Assembly (NCBI GenBank): GCA_013397115.1
Contig: VWZW01005507.1
Location: 403,660 to 467,659, forward strand
Direction: 5' to 3'
DNA: 64,000 nucleotides
From: Edolisoma coerulescens
Taxonomy: Eukaryota; Chordata; Aves; Passeriformes; Campephagidae
A program made the position numbers and the translations under genes. The notes under the pieces were generated by a model, which was given only the letters and a program-made list of their open reading frames with translations, was not told where the DNA came from and ran no database searches. Of this stretch, positions 44,246-54,400 are shown in pieces (the first letter of the stretch is position 1; each line of letters opens with the position of its first letter).

Positions 44246-47244
44246 TCCCCATGACTTTTTTCTAGTTTACAGATTTGAGTCAGTCCCACAGTACTGGACC
44301 AAGCAGCTAACAAGGAAAAGAAGTGTGTTTTGTGTATATATATATATATGTATGTGTATGATACACATACATATATAAAAATAAATAAATATATATATAA
44401 AAATAGTGATTTATCGAGCTGCCCCAAGTGATTTCTAAGTGTGTGCATTTCCACCTTCCTTTCTCTGGCCCCTAAATAATTCCTTTCTTTTTTTGCCTAA
44501 CACATCCCTAATTTTTAGCTCACAACTGTTGAGCTCTCACACCTACTGCCAGCAATTCCTCCCAGTTCCCTCAGTAGCCTCAGGCAGCTGATGAATCTAC
44601 AATGTTATTTGCTATCTTCAAGTCTTACAAATGAGGATTTATATTACTTTTGGTTGCTGAAGTCAGTAAATACTTAAAAATCCATTGAAAAAATGTAAAT
44701 GCCATCACCTAAAAACAAACAAGGCACGTTAAGAGCATCCATTCACTCAGAAGCTGAGGCTGTGCTCCAGGTATGGTGGGGTATTCCAATGAAATTATTC
44801 CCACCTGTCCCTAAGGAATGATGGCTTTTTCTGAGCTCACAGCTCTTAAAACTATTCCCAAATACTCATAGTCACAGAGCAGAGGCCGGGACATTTACTG
44901 GCTATGTCAGCCCCCTCCTCAGCAATACATCAATAATTTATAATTAAAGTTCTAATCACAAGTACTCTGTAAGTCATTACCAGCTGCTTTAGTAAGTGCT
45001 TAATTATTACAGGTCCTTACAGAGCTCAGTAGGGTGATAAGGTGTATTTATCCACCTTCTACTGCTGTGTTCATAAACATCCATAAAGCAAAGCTTTCAA
45101 TTTGCAGCTCACCCATAAAAAGCCATCAGTGAATGAAAGCTAAATACAAAATTAAATCACAATAAAGTGCTGCCATCCTCAAGATGCTGCCGCAGTTTGA
45201 CAGGCAGGAGGGAAACTGGACATAATCTCTCTCATAAATAATTTTTCATAAATAGGCTTGAAAAGCTTAAAGCAATGGAAAAATCAGATCAATTTCAGTA
45301 AGTGTTGGCAACAGGATGGAAAGAAATAAAAGATTTAAAGGGTTTTCACCCAAAACCTTAAGTAACATTTTTTCAACCAAGATACATCAGTTTGGGACAA
45401 TAACTCACTGAGCAGAAATTATTGTTTCTTTTCCCTTTCTTCCCCAAAAAAGGAAAAACATTTCAGTGCAACAAAAAAACCAGTATTTTCTATCAGTTCA
45501 GAAAATCAAGAAATTAATTACTGTATTCCTGGAACTCTGTCCCTGATAGCTTACAGACACACTCGCCCCCTGAAGGTGATGCCAAGTGCTTCCTAAGGGA
45601 AACCCTCATCTGACATGAAAAGCAGCAAAAGTCCTTCAAGTTTGTGGGCACAGGATGTGCAACAGCTTTTGGGGGGGTTGTCCCCATCTGATGGCCAATG
45701 CCACCACCTCAGTGCTCTGGCCCTGGGGTCAGGCAAGGACAGTTCCCTGTGAGTGCCCTGACAGGGTCAGTGTAGGGTGAATTAAAAACAGTTCACAGAG
45801 TCCAGCATAAATCAGCCTTTTATCCATCTTAAATCCACAGAGGTGGTTAGGAGCATCTCCCTGTTACACCAGGCAGGTCTTGCTCAGGGGTGCAGCAGGA
45901 GAAGCAGCACCAAGGGACTGAAAGCCAGCAGCAGCTTTACCTGGACAAGGCACAGCCGGCGCCCAGAGCAGCCTGGGAATGGTGTCCAGGCAGCAGCTCC
46001 ATCCCCAGCCACTGTTCCTCCTGCACTGACACTCAGCAGCTCAGCCAAGCCCCAGGTTCTGCTGCCTTCTACAGCTCCATGTGAACCCCCTGAACATCCC
46101 CCTCTTCCAAGGGAGGAAGCCAGCCAGGTGGGAATATCCTCTTAGTGACCAGGATGGCTCCAGTTGGGTGCAATTTCTCCCATCAGTCCCCGCAGCCACC
46201 TTGCCAGAATGTCCTATCCTGGAGACAAATGACAGTGGAGGGGCTCCTCTGGCATCTGCAGCTCAGCTGTTGGCTTCCTTGTTTTATTTTATTATTCTTT
46301 GGGATGTCACAATGGCAGATGTGCCAGGCTGATGGGAGCTGGCCGGGAGAGCCCTCCTGGCCCCAGGGCACACAAGGCTGAGGCAGGACAAAGCTCCTCT
46401 CTATTAAGGATGACCCTTTAATCCTTTTATTCACCCTCCTGCTACCTCTGGCTTTTTCTAACTACCTCTAAAATAACCTTTTCTTTTCTTTTTTAATTAA
46501 GCAGCTCATTGTAGGCAGTGGCACTTGGTCAGCCTAAAGCTCACCCAGGACCCTTGCACTGGAGTTTTAAAGGAAAAGGGCAAAGCCACAATCATCATTA
46601 GTGCCGTGATTTTGCTTCTTGCATCCAAATGAGGAAACAGAAAGCTGAGCATAGCATAGAAATGAGACCAGGAAAAAGACAGGACTAAAGGAAGGCTTGT
46701 ACTGCATCCACCTTCATCAAAAAAAACCCATACCTTTTGGAGGAGACAACTGTTTTTAAATGCTGTAACATTTCTTCTCTTGCCTTTTCCCAACATTGAA
46801 ATTACTGTTTTTCTTTGATTGAGTTTTAAGCTGAAAGAAAACAATCAAGCCTCTGTTTAAATTCCATCAGTTTAAGAGCAAGGAAGTATTTTCCACACCC
46901 TAAATTAAGACAAGGCCTGGACTAACTCCTGCTGAGGTAACACCAGAGCCAAGGGGCATCAAAGGATTCAGTGGGAACTGGACAGTATCGGAATAAAACA
47001 CATCATTGCCCACACAACACACAGGAAAAACAACCAAGAGATAGAAGGATATTAGAAACAACCAACAAATCACAGAATACTGAACCACCACCATGTCTTC
47101 ACCAAGCCACTTGCAGCAAAACCACTGCTGGAATAAATCCTACATGTAACATTCACTCAGATGATGTATTTGTGCTCCAATTCCATTTGGTACCATGGAG
47201 TGAGTACAAAGCATTACAACATTTCAAAATAAGAAGGCAAATCA
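44241..47244. other. Intergenic spacer between convergent PAK5 and LAMP5
   Basis: No gene is recognised. It contains a TA/TG-rich palindromic microsatellite (44335-44400) and AT-rich DNA to about 45.5 kb, then more GC-rich DNA. Open frames (for example 45843-46145 and minus-strand 46506-46844) have no recognisable domain. Parts may belong to longer 3' UTRs of either gene. Confidence 0.6.
44335..44400. repeat. TA/TG-rich microsatellite with perfect inverted repeat
   Basis: Inside the TA-rich run, 17-nt arms at 44343-44359 and 44361-44377 are perfect reverse complements around a single G, so the DNA or RNA could form a long hairpin. It lies about 100 nt past the inferred PAK5 end. Confidence 0.85.
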
Positions 47245-48225
47245 AGTATTATATATGTACATGTTTTAATTAATTTTAAAAACCATCTACATTTAAGGAT
47301 AGATTTCAAGGGTTCCCTTATATTTTTCTGTTACATTAGATTATACCTGAATAATCTGCATAGTAACTTTAACATTACTGTTTTCTTTTTCTCTTTTTTT
47401 TTTTTTGTTTTGTTGTGAAAATTATCAGTTGCAGGTAGCAATGTAACATCTCAACCACAATCACAATACGTGCAGGATGCCCAGCCAGAAGCATTTCTCA
47501 GTTGACTTGCAGTAGCACGGCACTTTATAGTTTGTGTATCAATACTTTTTTTCTTTTTTTTTTTTTCTTTTTTAAGTTTAGTTCAGATGTGGCTCAAGAA
47601 GCAAAAACAAACTTTCTTCACTCAGTCTCAAGTGTGGGGTCAGCTCCACAGCTGTGATCTGCTCCACTGGAGTTACTGACTTTGAATTTCTGTGGTTTCA
47701 TTTTTTTTTCAAAGCGCACCTGCATTTGCCTCCATGCTTTCCTTAACATGAGTGCAAACTTCAGGATGTGGTTTGAGTCCCTTCATTAGAGGGCCTGAAT
47801 GAACCTGGTGCAATGGCTCTGTCTCCCAGCCCTGCTTCCTGCATGGACAGGAATGTGGAGGGCTGAATGCTCCAAAGGTGATGCAGGAGGAGGTAAGAAT
47901 CTCTTGAGATGGGAAAAAGGGAAAAAATAAATAAAACAAGAAAGCTAATTCTGCTCCCAGTGTGAAACTCTGACATGTGAAGCATTTCTGTTTCCAGATA
48001 CTCAGCCCAGCTGCTCAAGAAGGTATTCAAACCACCTAGAGACACCGCGTCTCCTTACAGAGCCTGTGTTAAAGCCAAGCCTCAGCCTGAGTGTCTCCAT
48101 GAAATACTCAGGATTAGGTGCTGTGAATACCATCTTTCGCCCCCCCAGAACCTTTCCTCGCCCGCAGAAAAAAGTGCTTTTGCTTTTTCTACCTGATAAA
48201 TGCTCGGGTTGCTTGGTCCTGCTCC
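47245..48225 (-). other. LAMP5: LAMP5 3' UTR (inferred extent)
   Basis: Sequence after the LAMP5 stop, read leftwards, lacks coding signs. A minus-strand ATTAAA variant signal at 47270-47265 followed by a U/GU-rich region would give a UTR of about 1 kb. Two T-runs on the plus strand (about 47395-47407 and 47547-47573) are A-runs in the transcript sense. Canonical minus-strand AATAAA hexamers occur only further on, near 46.43 and 46.29 kb, so a longer UTR is possible. Confidence 0.4.
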
Positions 48226-48404
48226 CTACCCCATGTGTTTGTACTGAGATCTGTCCCGAGGGATCTGCACCTGGCTGGCTGTCAGCTTGTGGTGGATGTG
48301 GTAAATGCCGAGGGTGATCACGATAACCAGCCCCAGGATCAGCCCCAGGATCAGGGGCAGGGTTTCTTCCAGCTGCTCTCTCTGGTCCACTGGGCACTTG
48401 TGTT
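48226..48404 (-). CDS. LAMP5: LAMP5 exon 6 (membrane span and sorting tail)
   Basis: The exon begins after a ctgcag acceptor at 48405-48410 and completes Glu 214. It encodes HKCPVDQREQLEETLPLILG onward, a span rich in L/I/V/G (229-250), a His/Lys stop-transfer stretch (HIHHK), and the tail QIPRDRSQYKHMG with TAG at 48228-48226. The plus-strand segment 48331-48354 is a perfect 2 x 12-nt repeat that encodes LILG twice. Confidence 0.96.
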
Positions 48405-51400
48405 CTGCAGGGAAAGAAAAAGGGGAAAGAGGGATGTGACTGAGACGCTGCCAGCCTGAGCTGCTGCCGCGGTGGCTCCCCAGTCACGGCTCCATGCAGG
48501 ACGGAGCGGCGGCAGCCGCCAGCGGAGCCCCGGGGAGAAAATCAATTGCTTTGGAGCAAGTGGAATCAGTCACAACGCAGGGATGCAGTGAGAGGCAACA
48601 TCCATCAAACCAGCCCACGCACTGGAAAAACATTTTCATGGCCATAAGCTCAGCCCGCTCTGCCACACATCAATGGCCTTGTTGGGAACGGGGCGGCCAG
48701 AGCCCGAGTTTCCTGAAGAGCTGCTTTGTTTATTCAGTTACAGAGTCTGTAGAGGCCTCGGCATCAGTAAGTCTTTAATTCTGCACCAGACTCACTCTGC
48801 ACATCATCCAGAGATTCCCCCTCTCTCTGCGGGTTGGCAGAGGTCCAACAGCATCACTCCCCCCTCTCCGCGAGTTCCCCACGGACACGGCCCCAGCCCT
48901 GGCAGAGCACACACATGTGTGTCTGTGGTCACACAGCATCCCAGCACCCCACATTGTCCATCAAATATGGCAAAGGAGGAGCAGAACCAACATGAGCCCT
49001 GACAGTGTTCTTCTCTCTGGCTGATGAGTCTGCCATAGCCTAATAAACCACTGGAAAATAGTGATACAATGGGAAAAGACTTTTCTATTGAGCTTGGAAA
49101 GGCCACTAAGGTCATGAAATATGTTACACTGGTAATCCAGGCTCAGCTCCCTTACACTTCCAGAGTCTGCTGCAGGCCTGAGTGACAGGATCACAATGTA
49201 CTTTTTTCCCCACAGGATTGTTGCTTCTCTATGCTGATGCACAGGCAGAGCCCATGCTGCTGAGATGGGGCTGCCAGGCTAAAAAGAAGAAAACTGCCAA
49301 TTCTGGGGGAAAAAAAGGTTACGTGATACAGGAAGGACAATTCTCTGGCTCATGTTCTTCATTGTACTAGAAATGTGCTGGAAACAATGACAACTTTAAG
49401 GAAAAAAAAAAAAACAAAGAAAAAAGGAAAATAGAAAGGCTGTGCGTTAGATGAGCAAATACAAAGGGCGCCACGAGTTCCCCCCCTTGCTAAAGACGGT
49501 CCAGATGGGTTCCCCGGGCAGCTGATTGCAGAGATCTGCAATAACCACGAAGAGCAAATGCTCCACAAATCTAACAGCATGTGGCAAAGAGCAAGAAAAA
49601 CGCAGACATCCCCAGGCCCCGGCAGGAGGTGACAGCAGAGACCCCTCTCCAGCGGTGCCGGCACCTCCAGGAACTTCACTGTGTCCTGGAGCGGAGCCTC
49701 CTCCCAGCACCAGGCTCACAGCGATGCCATCAGGAAACATTTCAAGCTGTAAATGAGGTGAAACAAAAAAAAGCAAAAGTGAAATGTAGTCTAACACAAA
49801 AGAGTGTCCTTTTCAGTTCCAGTTGCTCACTGTTTCACCAGAGGAGTGATTAATCACCAGGACTGTGGTACAGGCGATTCAGCAATTGCTGCAATGCAGG
49901 GGTTTTGTTTGTTTGTAGTACGGAGAATGGGGGAAAAATCCCGATTATTATTTAGCTCCCAAAATTAGGTTTCTAGTGCTCTATGAAATTGTTCCCAGTT
50001 TAGGATGCGAAGGCCTGAGCAGCTCAGAGACACAGCCCAGGCTGAGCTGACTGCAGGAAAAGCAGGAGCAGTGCTGTGGGGCCAGGACTGCTCTGACCCC
50101 ACTCCCCACAGGCACAAAGCAGCACTGTTCCCATGGGAAGGATCCATGCTCCAGGAGCTCCTGTGCACCCCCCACATGGCCACAGACAGGGTGTGCCGAG
50201 TGCCAATGAGCAGGATATCGCAGTGACTGGACACTGATTTTTGCTTTGGAAGTGGCTTAGCTTAAACCCTGCAGAAGATGGAAAGCAAACTGCTGGAAAC
50301 CCAGCTGAGAGGATTCCCTTGTGCTCGAACACACCAGGTTTGCTCGTGCGCCTTTCCCCAAACAAGAACGATCCAGCATTTGCAGGAGAACGGGCTGGAC
50401 ATGGGGGGCTGCAGCCAGTGGAGAAGACAAAGCTAAAAGCACCAGTGCAGAGAACAGACCCAGCTCTAGAGCACCCACTGGTAACATCTGAATTCCACCA
50501 GCTTTTGCCAAAGCAAACCGGCTGCAGGGCACAAAACACACCAGAAGATGTGGCCGGAGTTCCGGGGTCCACAGAAAGCCACAGCTGTGTTTAAGTGTCT
50601 GTGTCATGACTCAAAAAGGTGTCAACTCTTGCAAGCAGCCAAGGAAGAGAGTTCTTTATCCTGACACTTTTAAAAAGAGGGTTAAAATAAAATAAAAAAA
50701 TAAAGAAAGCCAACAGGAAAAGAAAAAGAAAAAAAGCCAAGCAAATCTGTCAGTCTCCAGCAGCACATCCCCAAACCCAGCTGGACCCGCTGCACCTCCC
50801 CAGGCAGAGCAGCTGTCTCTGCCCTACCCGCACCTTCTCCTTGCCAGAAACATCCATTTTCTGCTTTTGGAGCAGACCACCAAAGCCTGGGCTCTTTGGA
50901 GAATGAAGGGGGAATGGGAATGGGGCTGGGGAGACCCAGCATGGCAGCACTGTGCTAAGCACAGACACATCTGGCAGCAGAAGTGAGGCTCTCTGGGTGC
51001 TGACTGCTAGGAGGATGAATTTTCTATTTTAACATTGATATAATATTAAACCACATCATTTTATGACAAATAAAAATATTTTCACATTTATAACAATGTA
51101 CTTTAACATTTATACAGCATTTTTCATCCCATGAATTCAAATAAAGCATTTTTCACCCCAAGAATTCAAAGCAAAGGCACTGAGGTCCACAACACAGCAG
51201 GGAAGCAGGCAGGCAGCAGGTATCATTCCCGCTCCATCAGCACAGGAAAAGGCAAAGCGGGAGCAGGAGGGGAGAAGGGTTTGCATAAAGTCCATGGCTC
51301 ACAAATTTGGGCATTCAACCCCATCAAGAAGGGGCAGGCTGATGCTTGATGAATGAAGCACCACTGCACTGGGAACTGCTACGATTTCAAAATTAATGAC

Positions 51401-54400
51401 GCTACAGGAAAACAGCCCTTTCTGTTAAATTTTCCCCCGTATTTCGGTCCAGGTTGCAGGGATCTCAGCATTTCCCAAATTGCTGGGGTTTACCCTCAGT
51501 CCAGGGAAACAAAAAGGTCCCTGGCAAAAAGGGGAAAGTTCAGGCGATGCCAGGAGTTTTGCTGCATCCCGAACACGGCAGGGTCACCCCTTTGCCAGGG
51601 CGGTGTCACCCCCAGCCCCTGCCCCATGGACCCCCGACTGCAGACAGACACACAGGAGGTGTTTAGGTACATTCCTCACTGCTCCTTTGTGCTGTGCCTC
51701 CTCCCAGGCTCACGTACTGCCACGGTTTCTATGGTGAGTGCTCGTCCAATTCCAGTACCAGGCTGTGAAACCACCTAAGAGCCCACTTCCCTCTTCCAGA
51801 ATCCTTCTGCAGAGCAAACACGGCAAAAAACCCGGGAAAAGGCACAGCACCCACCTGCAGGCACGAGCATGAGCCTGAGCATCAGCACAGGGATTGTCCA
51901 AAGGGGTGGAAAAACAGCCCAGCTGTGTCTGGCACGACAAGATTTTTGAGATTTTGAGATTGGTGTTTATAAGTAAATAGCTTAGAAAAAATTTTTAAAA
52001 GGTGCTTTTTTAAAAGTGGCCACCACATATTTTGGTGCAAAGGATCCTTGAGGACCCTCAGCTGGGAGGTCTCAGCTCCCTCTGAGCCACCCCAGGGTCC
52101 CAGTCCCTAACTCTCAGACATTTTATCCCTTTGTATTAGTATTTTTCATCCTATTGCTTTATATTTGAATTTTTAGGTATAATGTCAAAAGAGTTGACAG
52201 TTTCTCTGGGGTTCTCTTGTCAGTTTAAATCTTCTTGCACTCTCTTGATCCAGCTCTCATTTTACTCATCTTCTAAGCTGAAAAACACACACACAATTTC
52301 CCTATACAAAAAAAAAAAGGTAATCTCTGAATGAAAAAATGTTATGCTGCTTCTAGACTGAAAAATAAAAATGTAAATATATATATGTGGATTTGTGAAG
52401 GTTGGAAGCAGTGTCTTAAAAAAAAAAAAATACTCTAGCACATGAGTTTAAGCATTCAAAAAACCCAAAACCAATCCAATCACTCCCTACAAGCTTTTTA
52501 ACCTATCCCTGCCAGGACAGCGTCAGGACTAACGAAAAAACCTTTCCCCCATTTCTTTGTGGAAAAAGGGCCTCGACTCTCCTGCGTCTCAGTGATTCTT
52601 CTGCTCTAGCAGGTCTCTTTCTCTACTCTAAAATATTTTAAAATGTTCCGTAGCTTGTTCATAATTAATAGGAATTTTACCTAATGGGAAATTAATGAAC
52701 CAAAAAGGAGAAGGCTAATTACTGTAATTTAAGATTGGCAGTGATTCTCAGACCCCACAAAGGATCTTGTTTTGCCATGCGTGTGCCGAGGACGAGCTCG
52801 GCTGGTGGGGATGCGCCGCTGGGAGAGCGGCAGAGCCCTGGATAGAGCTCCATTGATAAATCACCTCCCAGAATTTCTGGCCACCCTCTCCAGCTGCTCT
52901 CTGCTGGTTAACTTCCAGGGGAATTCAACAAAAAGGAGAGTAATTGAATAATGAGGGCAACAACAACAAAAAACCCCATTGAGCTTGACAAAGAGAGAAG
53001 CCATGCTGTCCTCCAGAGGAGGAATTCCCTCCATGTGTTTAAAGACTGCTAAAACAACACCAGCTCTTTGTGTCCTGGAGAAAAAAGCCCACCCAACTAC
53101 AGCAACAAAAGAGAAAACAAAATAGAAACAAATTTACTGCCTGACAAGAATGAGCATGTCATGAAAACAGCAGGTAGATTCCTTTGGCAATGAGCCCCGA
53201 GTTCGGTTGTTTTAACTGGGAGCTCTCGGACTCCACAAGTTTGGTATCACAGAGACACAGACTTGCATATTTTAAATATGCTGTTCTTGGCCTTCAAGGT
53301 CTGCCCACCCAAACCCTGAGTGCAGGAATCCTGGATCCACAGGAGGAAGGAGAGGATAAAGCTATGCCAACAAAAAAAAAAAATTACAGCCAACTATTAA
53401 GATCTACATTTTTCTCCCTGTAAATCTAAGAAAAATGTGGTACTACTTTGATACAATAAAACCCTGCCCACGGAGAAAACCTACTCAGTATTACACTGGC
53501 CTTGCCATGAGTAATTCAGCTACGCAGAGCTCTGCCAGAGCCAGCACATGCAACAGCACAAATTTACTACATCAGCAAGAGGATGCGAGTCGTGAGTGCA
53601 ACCACTCGGCTCTGCAGTCAGTGCTGGCTTTTGTTGTGTTCCAAAATATTTCCCACATGCAAAATAATAAAGCCCCACGTTTTTAATGTTAGGCTTCAAT
53701 ACCACCATTTTCTAACTCGTTATTAAAAGAGTTGGCTATTACACATTTTATTTGCACCTGGTTACAATAAAGGGCTTAACTAATTGTAGTGCTAAGGTAG
53801 CACTACGAAATGGGATTAGTCTCACCTAATTCAGGTGAGCATGTTTACACTGTCTCATTCAACCTGATGGGAAAGCCAAGGGTGAGCCAGGGGGGAGGAG
53901 CACCATGGGTTCCCCGGGATAAAGGAAGCTAAAACTGCAGGAATCCTGTCCCACAGCAGCATTGCTGCCGACTCCAGTACAACCCTTTGATACAAACAGC
54001 ATGTTTTAACTCAGGTTTTCTTTTATCCACCACGGATGTTAAAGAATCCCAGAAGGGGGATGGCATCCCATGTGTTTGGTGCTCGAGGAGCCTCACTGAA
54101 GTCCCTGTTACGCTTCCTTCACCCTCACAAGAAGCATTAATCAAACCGAAGCCAGGAATGCGCACCCCCAATGTCTCCTGCCACTGCAGCCCCAAGCTTC
54201 CTCAGTGTGCAGCAGCCCTAAGGAGCCCCTGGGGCTGTGCTGAAGCATTTCTGTGCTGCAGAGGAGACATCTCAGCCTTGCAGGGCTCCCCAGGGATGCT
54301 GCAGTGAGGCTTGCTGGCAATCTGACTCTACAAGTGCTTACAGAAGCCAACATACATACAATGATAGCCCACGTTTTGGCAGCTGGGCTGAATTTGTAAA

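Noticed and set aside
48235..48459. Plus-strand open frame opposite LAMP5 exon 6
   Set aside because: It is antisense to the recognised LAMP5 transmembrane exon and has no independent support.
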